Source: JANXMY01 sp965246745
Lineage (GTDB): Bacteria > Armatimonadota > Armatimonadia > Armatimonadales > Capsulimonadaceae
Reading direction: 5' to 3'
DNA length: 64,000 nt
NCBI GenBank assembly: GCA_965246745.1
Contig: OZ251980.1
Span: 2,852,001-2,916,000 of the forward strand
Notes under the pieces: generated by a model
The model's input: the letters and a program-made list of their open reading frames with translations, nothing else
Databases searched by the model: none
Told to the model about the DNA's origin: nothing
Shown here: positions 1-7,846 of the stretch, in pieces
Position numbering within the stretch: position 1 is the stretch's first letter
Layout of the letters: the number at the start of each line of letters is the position of its first letter
Made by a program: the position numbers and the translations under genes

Positions 1-623
1 CGCAGAATGTCCGACAAATACCCGCTGCCGCTGCCGTGCATCGGGTCGGCGACGATTTTATAGTTCGCGCTTTTGATGACATCTAAATCCACCATGCCCC
101 GCAGGCCGTCAAAGTAGGCGGGCCGCAGGTCACGGGTTTCGACTTTCTCTATCGTTCCGGCGGGCGGCGTGACGGCGTAAGTGCCGGCTTCCAAAAGTGC
201 GTTCAGCTCGCCGACGATTTTATCCACATCCGACGGCAGCGCGGAGCCGCCGAAGCCCATTTTGATTTTCAGGCCGTTGAACTGCGGCGGGTTGTGCGAC
301 GCCGTGATCATAATGCCGCCTTTGGCATTGGACTTGTGGGCATTGTACGAGACCGACGGCGACGAGCACGACTGGGCGGACAGCACGGTTTTCATGCCTG
401 CCGCCGCCGCGACTTTGGCGGCTTCGGCGGCGAAGTACTCGGACTGCGAGCGGTTGTCGTAGCCGATAAACACGGTGTTTTCGCCGGGCACGTCGGACTT
501 TTGGAGATAATTGACGACCGCCTGCGCGACCAGCCGAACATTTGCGCCTGTGAAATTGTCGGCGATGATGCCGCGCCAGCCGTCGGTCCCGAACGAAATC
601 TGTGGTTTTTCCGCTTCCGGCAT
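1..623 (-). CDS. Phosphomannomutase / phosphoglucomutase, N-terminal part (cut by window edge)
   Basis: Alpha-D-phosphohexomutase family enzyme that interconverts hexose 1- and 6-phosphates (mannose or glucose) for nucleotide-sugar supply. The visible 207 residues begin MPEAEKPQISFGTDGWRG, the family's typical N-terminal FGTDGWRG motif, and carry the phosphoserine loop TASHNPP with the catalytic serine near residue 109. The start ATG (complement of 621-623) is preceded by AAGGAG. The C-terminal domains lie outside the window. It is the third gene of a minus-strand operon, 13 bp after an alpha/alpha-barrel-like protein and downstream of a GT4 glycosyltransferase. Choice between mannose and glucose substrate cannot be made from this part; a glycan-synthesis role fits the neighbours. 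Confidence 0.88.
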   Translation of the reverse strand, partial: MPEAEKPQISFGTDGWRGIIADNFTGANVRLVAQAVVNYLQKSDVPGENTVFIGYDNRSQSEYFAAEAAKVAAAAGMKTVLSAQSCSSPSVSYNAHKSNAKGGIMITASHNPPQFNGLKIKMGFGGSALPSDVDKIVGELNALLEAGTYAVTPPAGTIEKVETRDLRPAYFDGLRGMVDLDVIKSANYKIVADPMHGSGSGYLSDIL

Positions 624-636
624 AAACGATTACTCC

Positions 637-1707
637 TTAAGTGTTTGCGGCAAGTGATTGCAGCGCTTGGTGCGCGAGATGGACCGAGACGACCGATTCC
701 GCGCCCTGGTTGATATTGATGCCCTCGGGGTTCAGCGCGTCGTACACGCCGCCGTCGGCATCCAGCAGCGGCAGGCCGTGGACGTTTAAGCCGAGATACC
801 AGCCGAACGCGTCTTCGGCGGCCTGGCGGTAGCGCGGCTCGCCGGTCGTGCGGAACGCTTCCGCGCAGCATTCGACCAGCGCCCCGGCGTCCACCGGCTG
901 CTGATCAAACAGCGGCGGGCGGTCGTCATGCCGGGTAAACCAGCCGGCTTCGGTCAGCCGCAGGTTGCCGACCGGATTGTAGCTGCCCTGCGGATTGCGC
1001 GTCTTTTGGAGCAAAAAATCGAGCGACTCGGCGGCAATGGCGCGGAAACGCGAGTTCTCGGGGAAGACGCGCGATGCCGCAAACAGCGCTTGGGGCAGGC
1101 GGGCATTGCAGTAGGTCATCTGGTCCTCAAACCAGCGCCACCGATTATCGGCGCACGCTTCGTAGTTGTCCGCCAGCGCGTCCGCCAGGACTTGGATTTC
1201 GGCCTGCCCGATCTGCGCTTCGGCCAAGCCTAAAATCACAAACGCTTTGGCACGCAGGTAATGCGGGCGCATGGCCGGCAGCACCGGCAGCGAGCCGGCA
1301 ATCAGCGCTCCGGCGTCGGCACGCGGCGCAAACGGCGCGTCTGCGGCGCAGGCGACGCCGAGGCCCCACACGGTGCGGCCGAATGAATCCTCGCTGCCGA
1401 CCGAATCCAGCCAGCGGCCCGCTTCGTCGCAGAAGTTATGGTACTGCCCGGCGCAGCTCCCCGTCGTAATGGCCGCATTTTTGATGAACCGAAAGCAAGT
1501 CTCGGCCAGGCGGCTGTAGAACTCCGGGGCATGGCCGGCCTGCCAGCAGCGCAGGCCGACAATCAGCCCCCGTGCTTCGTCGTCAATCGAGTACCCGTGG
1601 CGCAGGGCGGGCAGTCCCCGCTCGCAGTGCTGCCACAAGCCGATGGGGGTCAGCATTTTTTCTAAATGGATAAAAGGAATGACGGTTTGGTCTTGCTGTG
1701 TCGTCAT
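637..1707 (-). CDS. Alpha/alpha-barrel (six-hairpin-like) carbohydrate-associated protein
   Basis: A 356-residue protein with no signal peptide. The N-terminal stretch HGYSIDDEARGLIVGLRC resembles the 'DDxARAL' segment of alpha/alpha-toroid proteins that are commonly encoded beside TYPPxxCGIATFT-type GT4 glycosyltransferases, and helix pairs repeat through the chain (for example PHYLRAKAFVILGLAEAQIG, and RQAAEDAFGWYLGLN near the end). It sits 33 bp after the GT4 gene and 13 bp before a phosphohexomutase, so it probably helps make or trim a cytosolic glycan or glycoside. Catalytic residues are not identified; glycosidase versus glycosyltransferase-accessory function is open. The start ATG is followed by a short polar N-terminus. 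Confidence 0.6.
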   Translation of the reverse strand: MTTQQDQTVIPFIHLEKMLTPIGLWQHCERGLPALRHGYSIDDEARGLIVGLRCWQAGHAPEFYSRLAETCFRFIKNAAITTGSCAGQYHNFCDEAGRWLDSVGSEDSFGRTVWGLGVACAADAPFAPRADAGALIAGSLPVLPAMRPHYLRAKAFVILGLAEAQIGQAEIQVLADALADNYEACADNRWRWFEDQMTYCNARLPQALFAASRVFPENSRFRAIAAESLDFLLQKTRNPQGSYNPVGNLRLTEAGWFTRHDDRPPLFDQQPVDAGALVECCAEAFRTTGEPRYRQAAEDAFGWYLGLNVHGLPLLDADGGVYDALNPEGININQGAESVVSVHLAHQALQSLAANT

Positions 1708-1740
1708 TGAATGGGGTTCTCCAAATGGGCAGGCTCCGAA

Positions 1741-3018
1741 TTAGGCCGCTTGGGTGGATACAGGCGACGGCGCCCAGACTTCGCCTTCGCGGACGAGGTC
1801 GTTCAGGCCCGGAATGGCAATCGTGTCCATCGCCGCCCGGTGGTTGACCCAGCGCTCGTCGAGCATCTCCGTAAACAGCTTTGTGTACTGGATGCCGACG
1901 CTCTGCCAGGTCATCGCCCGCCCGTAATCGTAGGCTTTCTGGCGGGTCTCCTCGAACAGCCTATTGTTGGTCAGGAGGCTTTCAATGATGTCGGACAGCC
2001 GGCCGGAGTCGCGGAACGGGTACAAAAACCCGCGCCCGTCGGCCAGCAGCTCTTCGGCGTACAAATACGGGGTCGAGACAATCACTTTGCCGGTCACCAT
2101 CGCATACGCCAGCGTTCCCGACGTGATTTGGTGCGGGTTGGCATAATACGGCGTGATGTAAATATCGGTGGCTAAGAGATAGTCTATCAATTCTTGCAGC
2201 GTCAGATATTTGTCCACAAATTTCACGTTGTCTTGCAGGCCCAGGGCTTGGACCTGTTTGACCAGGCTGTCGCGGTACCACTCGCCTTCCTTGCGCTTGA
2301 TGACGGGATGGGTCTGTCCGAGCACCAAATACGTCGCCGCCGGCTCTTTTTTGACCACATCCGGCATGGCGGCGATGGCGTCTTCGATGCCTTTGTTCGG
2401 CGAAATCAAGCCGAATGTAGACAACACCCGGCGGCCCGTCAGGCCGAGCTTTTCTTTGGCGGCGGTGTCGGCATGAAACGGCGCATTGGGAGCGCCGTGA
2501 GGGATAAAGCGAATCTTGCTCGGCGCGATGCCGTACACCGTTTCCAAAAGCTCAACGGCTTTGTGGGCCATGACGACAAAGCACGATGCGTGCTTTTCCA
2601 GCTCTTTGAGTATCCGCCGCTGCGGCTCGGACGGGGCCGGCAGGACCGTGTGCAGGGTGACGGCGACCGGCATGGACACGGCGCGGACTAAGTCCAGCAC
2701 ATACTCGCCGTGGTCGCCGCCGAAAATGCCGTATTCATGCTGAATGGACAGCAGGCTGACTTTGTGCTTTGCCAGCAGCTTGGCCGCCCGCAGGTAGTCG
2801 GCTTGGTTTTCTTTTTCAATCGTGTAAACGACTTTGGAATCGGGGTGCGGCTCAGTCGGAGCGGCATCGTCCACGGCAAACACAATGGAGCGCCAGCCGG
2901 ACAAATCGGTCGAGTTGACCACATCCAGCGTAAACGTCGCAATTCCGCACTCTTTCGGGGGGTAGGTCCCGACATAAGCGATTTTATGCCGCTTGGCAAG
3001 GTTCGGATAAGCGTTCAT
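1741..3018 (-). CDS. Glycosyltransferase family 4 (GT-B fold)
   Basis: A 425-residue retaining GT-B glycosyltransferase, cytosolic. The N-terminus has the family signature KIAYVGTYPPKECGIATFT; the acceptor-domain motif QHEYGIFGGDHGEY follows near residue 95, and the C-terminal nucleotide-sugar domain contains GLISPNKGIEDAIAAM and a late 'TSGTLAYAMVTGKVIVSTPY' segment that corresponds to the donor-binding EGxPxxxxEA region of GT4 enzymes. It is the first gene of the operon that continues with an alpha/alpha-barrel protein and a phosphohexomutase. AGGAGA precedes the ATG. The sugar transferred is not determinable; mannose is plausible from the neighbouring mutase. Confidence 0.85.
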   Translation of the reverse strand: MNAYPNLAKRHKIAYVGTYPPKECGIATFTLDVVNSTDLSGWRSIVFAVDDAAPTEPHPDSKVVYTIEKENQADYLRAAKLLAKHKVSLLSIQHEYGIFGGDHGEYVLDLVRAVSMPVAVTLHTVLPAPSEPQRRILKELEKHASCFVVMAHKAVELLETVYGIAPSKIRFIPHGAPNAPFHADTAAKEKLGLTGRRVLSTFGLISPNKGIEDAIAAMPDVVKKEPAATYLVLGQTHPVIKRKEGEWYRDSLVKQVQALGLQDNVKFVDKYLTLQELIDYLLATDIYITPYYANPHQITSGTLAYAMVTGKVIVSTPYLYAEELLADGRGFLYPFRDSGRLSDIIESLLTNNRLFEETRQKAYDYGRAMTWQSVGIQYTKLFTEMLDERWVNHRAAMDTIAIPGLNDLVREGEVWAPSPVSTQAA

Positions 3019-3180
3019 GGTGTGTTTCTCCTCGCGCCGCCGGCAGGGGCGCGGAAACGGTAAGCGCAGAAAATGGCACGCGCAAAAACAGGGGCAAGTC
3101 TTATGACACGCTTTGGGGTCCGCAAAAGCTGTCTTGTCCGCCGGTTCAGTGGTTATGTTATATCCGCTGCCGAGGGAGAA

Positions 3181-3693
3181 TCAAACCCGGTCAAGGCAGG
3201 CAGGCGGCCAAAGGAGGCCGTCGCCCGCCCCGCCGGGCAGGCCGGGCAGCGACGGGGCCGGGCCGCCGGGGTGGGGAAGCAGCCCGTGCAGAACCGCCCA
3301 AACAGGACCCAGTGTCAGCGCCAGCGCCAGAGTGTTGAGGGCGGTGCCGGCCAGGCTCCAGCCGATCAAAAGCCACCCAAGCTGCGTTTTGCGCGGATCG
3401 TCAAGCATCAAAAACACCATGCCGACCGGCAGGCCGATCCAGGGAAACAGCAGCCCGAGCGCGGCGGCGGCTTTCGGCGCGAGCGCGGACTCGGCGGCGG
3501 CAGGCCGAACCGCAGGCCCAAAAGCCGCCGGCGCGGCGGGCGCTTCGGCCTGCGCTGACGCGCCGCCCGGCAAAGCTTTCAAGGGACGGGCGCACTGCCA
3601 GCAGGCGGCGGACGCCGGAAAATTGTTCGCGCCGCAGTACAAGCAGCGGACACGCCCGGCCTCGCCGCCGGGATCGGAAGAAGGAGCAGCCAT
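3181..3693 (-). CDS. Zinc-ribbon membrane protein
   Basis: A 170-residue protein with an N-terminal zinc ribbon, CLYCGANNFPASAACWQC (two CxxC knuckles, residues about 17-34), then an Ala/Pro-rich linker and hydrophobic segments (LGLLFPWIGLPVGMVFLML and LIGWSLAGTALNTLALALTL) that look like two membrane helices. It starts 3 bp after the end of the upstream small membrane protein gene (3697-3993), so the two are co-transcribed. Such zinc-ribbon plus transmembrane proteins are common in bacteria and mostly uncharacterised; I cannot assign a role. Confidence 0.7.
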   Translation of the reverse strand: MAAPSSDPGGEAGRVRCLYCGANNFPASAACWQCARPLKALPGGASAQAEAPAAPAAFGPAVRPAAAESALAPKAAAALGLLFPWIGLPVGMVFLMLDDPRKTQLGWLLIGWSLAGTALNTLALALTLGPVWAVLHGLLPHPGGPAPSLPGLPGGAGDGLLWPPACLDRV

Positions 3694-3696
3694 AAT

Positions 3697-3993
3697 CTAT
3701 CGCAGACTCGGAGGCCGCGGCGCGTTTTTGGCGTCTGGGGAAACACCGCTGCGTCCGGGCGCGACCGTGGTTTTGCCGAAATCTTTGTCGTTCAAATAAA
3801 ACAGCACGCCGGCCAGCGCCAAAACGACCAGAACAATGCCGGCGACCCGCGCCCAGTAGCCGCTCCGGCTTGGGGCGGCAATCGGCTCGTCCGCGCCGAA
3901 TGCGGGGCGGGTGTCTTTGCCGACCGTGTTGAATTTCGGGCCGCCGCCCAAGAATTCGCCCGACTGCTTTTGGGATTGCTTTTGATCCGCCAT
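3697..3993 (-). CDS. Small single-pass membrane protein
   Basis: A 98-residue protein beginning MADQKQSQKQSGEFLGG, with a polar N-terminal half and one hydrophobic helix (VAGIVLVVLALAGVLFYL, residues about 50-67) followed by a charged tail. An upstream in-frame extension exists, but the ATG at 3993 is the first with family-like composition and is the natural start. It is paired with the zinc-ribbon protein 3 bp downstream. No function recognised. Confidence 0.6.
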   Translation of the reverse strand: MADQKQSQKQSGEFLGGGPKFNTVGKDTRPAFGADEPIAAPSRSGYWARVAGIVLVVLALAGVLFYLNDKDFGKTTVAPGRSGVSPDAKNAPRPPSLR

Positions 3994-4115
3994 AATGACA
4001 ACAAAGATACCCGATTTTCCCGGCAAATTCGGCAAAATGCTTGAAACATTTGCGCCGCCGCGCTGTCCTACCAAGTGAAAAGTGTTTTGACTTCGGGAAA
4101 GAAACGTTGCCTCCC

Positions 4116-5177
4116 ATGAACCGGCCCTTTTGGACCTCTCCGCCTTCGTCATTGTCCGGCTGCGACGCGCTCGCGCCGCTGCTGCCGCTGTACGCCGACG
4201 GCCACGCATCCGGGGCTGAAATCCGGCGTGTCGAGGCCCATTTGCCGCTGTGCGCGGACTGCCGCGCGGCGCTTGCGTGGATGCAGGCCACCCATGCCGC
4301 CCTGGCGGCCCGCCCGGTCGCCGTCCCCCCGCCGGACCTGCACGGGCGCATCGCGCAGGCTATTGCCGAGTCGTCCCGGTCGGCGGCTCCCTTGTCCCTG
4401 CGTCCGGCCCGCGCGTTTTCCCTGCGGCCTTTGTATGCCGCCGCCGCGTCGCTGACCGCGCTCGGCGTGGCGCTGTGCTATCCGCTGTGGCACGGCGGGG
4501 GACGGGGCGGCGTCGTGCCCGCCGCGCCTCCCAATATCGCGTCCGCGCCCGCCGCCAAAACGCCTGCGGCCCCGAAGAAAGCCGTCCGGCCCCGCGCGGC
4601 GGCCCGCATCGCAAGCCTCGCGGCGAAGCACAAAGCGCCGCCGCTTGCCGCCGCCTCGCCGCCGGAGCGTGTCGCCGCGAAGGACGTGCCGGCGGCTGTT
4701 CCTGCCGTGCCGAAAGCGCCGCCGCGCCGCATTGCGCCGCCCAAGCAGCTTGCATCCAGCGGCCTGACGCCTGAAAAGCCGCTGCCCGCACGCCCTGACA
4801 ATGCACCGGGGCTGAAACACTCTGCGCCGAAGCTCCCGGTGCCGAAAGCGGCCGCGCCGAAGCCTATCATGCCGAAGCTGCCGGCTGCGCCGCTGATCGC
4901 CGCCGTGCCGAAAGAGCCGCCGCCGGCGGTGCAGGTTCATATTCAGCCGCCGACCGTGACGCAGGAAGCGCCGGTGCGGACAGCGTCGGTGCATGTCCCG
5001 GCCAAGCCCGAGGGGCTTTTAGACTCGGTAAACGCCCACGCCGCGCAGATGCGGACGGCGTCCTATGTTCCGGTGAAAGTATCTCGCGACATTTCGCACG
5101 GGGCGGCGACCATGATTCAAACGTTCGGCAGCGATCAGCCTGCGGCCATTCTCAGCGCCGTTCATTCGGACCGCTGA
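4116..5177 (+). CDS. Anti-sigma-factor-like protein with N-terminal zf-HC2 domain
   Basis: A 353-residue protein. Residues about 14-55 form a zf-HC2 zinc-binding anti-sigma domain: a Cys followed by LAPLLPLYADGHASGAE, then the HLPLCADCR (HxxxCxxC) motif. A hydrophobic helix LYAAAASLTALGVALCYPLW follows (about residue 110), then a long Pro/Ala/Lys-rich extracytoplasmic region. Domain order matches anti-sigma factors that hold an ECF sigma factor at the membrane. No sigma factor gene is adjacent, so the partner is unknown or encoded elsewhere. The start is placed at MNRPFW; a longer in-frame start at 4041 lacks support. Confidence 0.7.
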   Translation: MNRPFWTSPPSSLSGCDALAPLLPLYADGHASGAEIRRVEAHLPLCADCRAALAWMQATHAALAARPVAVPPPDLHGRIAQAIAESSRSAAPLSLRPARAFSLRPLYAAAASLTALGVALCYPLWHGGGRGGVVPAAPPNIASAPAAKTPAAPKKAVRPRAAARIASLAAKHKAPPLAAASPPERVAAKDVPAAVPAVPKAPPRRIAPPKQLASSGLTPEKPLPARPDNAPGLKHSAPKLPVPKAAAPKPIMPKLPAAPLIAAVPKEPPPAVQVHIQPPTVTQEAPVRTASVHVPAKPEGLLDSVNAHAAQMRTASYVPVKVSRDISHGAATMIQTFGSDQPAAILSAVHSDR

Positions 5178-5333
5178 GCGCCCGCTATAATTGCCGAATG
5201 ATTTTCCGGGCCGGGTCGGGTATAGTCTCTTGCGGCAGACTTTTTAGTTGCCGTGAACAACGCCGGCTCGCGCGTTCGCGATCCGTCCGCCCTCGTCGTA
5301 CAGGCCCTCGTTTTGACATGGAAAGGCTTTTTT

Positions 5334-6158
5334 ATGGCACTGCCACGCACACCAACGTGCCGGAAACCGTCCGGCTTTACGCTGATTGAACTGCTCGTCG
5401 TCATCGCCATTATCGCGATTCTCGCCGCCATTTTGTTTCCCGTGTTTCAGAAAGTCCGCGAAAACGCACGCCGGACTCAGTGTTTATCCAACTTGAAGCA
5501 GCTCGGTCTCGCCGTAACCCAGTACAATCAAGATGCCGATGAGCGAATGCCGAACATCACGGACGGCGGGGCGGTTTCCGATACCTGCACCGGACCGACC
5601 ACCACCGGAACAAAAGGCAACTGCCGCTTGGGCGGCTGGAACTTTTATTCCGGCTTCGCGAGCAACAGCCTCAAGTTCGACCCGACCCTCGGCAGCATCT
5701 ACCCGTTCGTCAAAAGCACTCAAGTGTATCTTTGCCCGGATGACGGCGCACGAACCGGCGACTCGTATGCCATCAGCTCGTGCGTCGCCGGCATCACCCG
5801 CGACGCCGCGATGCTCAAGGAAGGCAAAAGCCTGGCGCAGTTCGACAACCCCGCCGGAACACTTTTGTTCGGCGAGGAAGCCTCCAACAACAATGCCGCC
5901 GGGATCGGGGCCAACACCACAAACGATGCTTACCTCAGCTACACCCCGGCGGCGCAGGATCATGTCAGCCTGCGCCACTCCGGCGGCACCAACTTTGCGT
6001 TTGTGGACGGCCATGCCAAGTATTACCTGCTTGATACCGCAAACAACGGCGAAACCGTTTCCGCCGGAGCCGACACCAAGCTCTACAACTTGCAGAACGG
6101 GCTTGATCTGAACAACACGCAGAATGTGGCGATACCGACGCCGCTTTGCTCGAATTGA
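5334..6158 (+). CDS. Prepilin-like secreted protein (type IV pilin N-methylation signal)
   Basis: A 274-residue protein with a type IV prepilin/pseudopilin N-terminus: short basic leader, then GFTLIELLVVIAIIAILAAI and LFPVFQKVRENARRTQCLSN. The peptidase cleavage point is G|FTLIE and the following hydrophobic helix anchors it. The C-terminal 'RHSGGTNFAFVDGHAKY' motif is typical of the H-X9-DG protein family that occurs in large paralogous sets in Armatimonadota and Planctomycetes. The start ATG at 5334 follows a purine-rich GGAAAGG. Monocistronic; a strong hairpin follows at 6180. Structural or surface role inferred; two paralogues lie in this window. Confidence 0.85.
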   Translation: MALPRTPTCRKPSGFTLIELLVVIAIIAILAAILFPVFQKVRENARRTQCLSNLKQLGLAVTQYNQDADERMPNITDGGAVSDTCTGPTTTGTKGNCRLGGWNFYSGFASNSLKFDPTLGSIYPFVKSTQVYLCPDDGARTGDSYAISSCVAGITRDAAMLKEGKSLAQFDNPAGTLLFGEEASNNNAAGIGANTTNDAYLSYTPAAQDHVSLRHSGGTNFAFVDGHAKYYLLDTANNGETVSAGADTKLYNLQNGLDLNNTQNVAIPTPLCSN

Positions 6159-6179
6159 ACCTGCCAGTTTCTGCCGTCG

Positions 6180-6215
6180 GCCCGCGCCCCCTACGCTGGG
6201 AGCGCGGGCTTTTTC
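6180..6215 (+). terminator. Rho-independent terminator after the prepilin-like gene
   Basis: Perfect 8-bp stem GCCCGCGC / GCGCGGGC (6180-6187, 6202-6209), extended inward by partial C/G pairing, followed directly by TTTTT. Placed 22 bp after the stop codon. Confidence 0.85.
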
Positions 6216-6266
6216 CTGCCTGCCGGGAACCCGCCGCCGCTTTGCGGCTGTTTCAAGTCTGCATCT

Positions 6267-6941
6267 ATGAACCGAGATATTGTGACTTTTCTTTCACCTG
6301 CTGAACCCGGCCCCCTGCACTCTGCCGAAACACTGCCGCCGCGCGAGGCTGTCCCGCCCGCCGCGCCGGCGGCTGCACGTCCGCCCCAAGAGGCCATAGA
6401 AGCCGCTTACGCCGATGTGCTGGCCTTCGTCGGCGAGGACCCGGCGCGGGAAGGCTTGCGGCGGACCCCATACCGGGTGGCCGAATCGCTGAAGTTTTTG
6501 ACGAGCGGCTACGAGCAAAAAGTCGAGGCGCTGCTGAACGGGGCGATCTTCCACGAAGACTACGACGACATGGTGGTGGTCAAAGACATCGAGTTTTACT
6601 CGCTGTGCGAGCACCATCTGCTGCCGTTTTACGGCAAAGTCCATGTCGGATATATCCCAAACGGCCGCATTGTCGGGCTGTCGAAAATCCCCCGCCTCGT
6701 GGACATGTTCGCCCGGCGGCTGCAAGTGCAGGAGCGGCTGACCACGCAGATTGCCGAAGCCCTGGAAGACGCGCTTACACCGAAAGGGGTGGCGGTGGTG
6801 GTGGAAGGCGCTCATCTGTGCATGCTGATGCGCGGCGTTCAAAAGCAGAACGCCTTGATGGTGACTTCGCATGTCATGGGCGCGTTCCGCTCCGACCGCG
6901 CGACCCGCGCCGAGTTTATGGCTTTGATCAAGCGTGCCTAG
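6267..6941 (+). CDS. folE: GTP cyclohydrolase I
   Basis: Converts GTP to 7,8-dihydroneopterin triphosphate, the first step of folate (and queuosine precursor) synthesis; cytosolic homodecamer. The 224-residue protein has a variable 45-residue N-terminus, then GEDPAREGLRRTPYRVAES, the zinc/active-site segment YSLCEHHLLPF, GYIPNGRIVGLSKIPRLVD, and the last motif GAHLCMLMRGVQK with the second zinc cysteine. All zinc ligands (Cys, His, Cys) are present, so this is the zinc-dependent type IA form. Full length. It is flanked by terminators on both sides and is therefore a single-gene unit. Confidence 0.97.
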   Translation: MNRDIVTFLSPAEPGPLHSAETLPPREAVPPAAPAAARPPQEAIEAAYADVLAFVGEDPAREGLRRTPYRVAESLKFLTSGYEQKVEALLNGAIFHEDYDDMVVVKDIEFYSLCEHHLLPFYGKVHVGYIPNGRIVGLSKIPRLVDMFARRLQVQERLTTQIAEALEDALTPKGVAVVVEGAHLCMLMRGVQKQNALMVTSHVMGAFRSDRATRAEFMALIKRA

Positions 6942-6964
6942 CTTTGGTCGGCGGGCCGAAAAAA

Positions 6965-7007
6965 CCGGGCCGGGCGCGGGAACTTCCGCCCGGCCCGGCG
7001 TGTTTTT
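6965..7007 (+). terminator. Rho-independent terminator after folE
   Basis: 12-bp inverted repeat CCGGGCCGGGCG / CGCCCGGCCCGG (6965-6976, 6987-6998) followed by CGTGTTTTT. Confidence 0.85.
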
Positions 7008-7058
7008 CGTGCACAAGACCACTCCGCCGGCGGTCCGCCGGCGGGAAAGAAGCCATGC

Positions 7059-7397
7059 ATGAGCGCAGCTCCGGCGGTTTCCACCGCCGATTTCGAGAAA
7101 GAAGTTTTGCTGTCCGAGGTCCCCGTCCTGGTGGACTTTTGGGCCGCCTGGTGCGCCCCCTGCCGATTGATTGCGCCGGCGGTAAACGCCGCTGCGGCTG
7201 AGTTTGCCGGACGCGCCAAAGTCCTGACTCTCAACGTAGACGAAAACCCGGAAATCGCCGGGCGCTACAGCGTGCAGGCCATCCCGACGCTGCTGCTCTT
7301 CAAGGGCGGCCAGAAAGTCGGCGAGCTGGTCGGCGGGCAGACGACCCCGCAGGCCATCGCCGCCGCGATTGCCGAACAGATTTCGCCGTTACCTTAA
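7059..7397 (+). CDS. Thioredoxin (WCAPC active site)
   Basis: A 112-residue cytosolic thioredoxin that reduces protein disulfides. It shows PVLVDFWAAWCAPCRLIAP with the redox pair CAPC, then DENPEIAGRYSVQAIPTLLLF with the cis-proline of the IPT motif, and the KGGQKVGELVG end. The CxxC dipeptide is Ala-Pro instead of the usual Gly-Pro, which should shift the redox potential. It is 39 bp upstream of a second thioredoxin that is closely related over its whole length (same TADFEKEVL.SEVPVLVDFW start), so the pair arose by tandem duplication. Confidence 0.93.
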   Translation: MSAAPAVSTADFEKEVLLSEVPVLVDFWAAWCAPCRLIAPAVNAAAAEFAGRAKVLTLNVDENPEIAGRYSVQAIPTLLLFKGGQKVGELVGGQTTPQAIAAAIAEQISPLP

Positions 7398-7436
7398 CCA
7401 CGACACTACGCAGTTACAACACGCAAGGAGATTTTT

Positions 7437-7760
7437 ATGAGCAGCGCTACCGCCGTCAAGACGGCTGATTTTGAGAAGGAAGTTTTGCAGTCCGAGGTCC
7501 CCGTCCTGGTGGATTTCTGGGCGCCCTGGTGCCCGCCGTGCCGCGCCATCGGCCCGACCCTGGACGTGATCGCCGGCGAGTATGCCGGCAAGGCCAAGAT
7601 TGTCAAAGTGGACGTGGACGAAGAGCAGGAAATCGCGGCCCGTTACGGGGTCAGCTCGATCCCCGCGCTGCATTTGTTCAAGGGCGGCCAGCAGGTCGGC
7701 CAGCTTCTCGGCGCTCACCCGAAGTCTACGATCTCGGGCTTGATCGAAAAAGCGCTGTAA
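7437..7760 (+). CDS. Thioredoxin (WCPPC active site)
   Basis: A 107-residue thioredoxin, paralogue of the preceding gene. The active site is WCPPC (Pro-Pro between the cysteines), followed by ARYGVSSIPALHLFKGG with the cis-proline loop. AAGGAG lies 9 bp before the ATG. A bidirectional terminator follows at 7773. The two tandem copies share their N-terminal 25 residues but have diverged in the CxxC dipeptide and surface, suggesting different partners or potentials. Confidence 0.93.
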   Translation: MSSATAVKTADFEKEVLQSEVPVLVDFWAPWCPPCRAIGPTLDVIAGEYAGKAKIVKVDVDEEQEIAARYGVSSIPALHLFKGGQQVGQLLGAHPKSTISGLIEKAL

Positions 7761-7772
7761 ATCAAACAAAAC

Positions 7773-7807
7773 AACCCCGCCCGGCAGCAAGCCGGGCGGG
7801 GTTTTTG
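7773..7807. terminator. Bidirectional terminator between thioredoxin and act operon
   Basis: Stem AACCCCGCCCGGC / GCCGGGCGGGGTT (7773-7785, 7791-7803). On the plus strand it ends in GTTTTTG; on the minus strand it runs into GTTGTTTTGTTT, so it can end both the thioredoxin pair and the actE end of the minus-strand operon. A second hairpin with a T tract lies at 7818-7844. Confidence 0.8.
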
Positions 7808-7846
7808 TTTGCGGGACACCGGCACTTTCAGTGCCGGTTTTTTAGC

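Noticed and set aside
4149..4994. Long minus-strand open frame over the anti-sigma gene
   Set aside because: Arg/Gly-rich antisense shadow of a Pro/Ala-rich gene in high-GC DNA; no start signal or conserved motif.
7818..7844. Second hairpin after the thioredoxins as terminator of actE
   Set aside because: The T tract is on the plus side, so it cannot end the minus-strand actE transcript; the 7773-7807 hairpin serves both.
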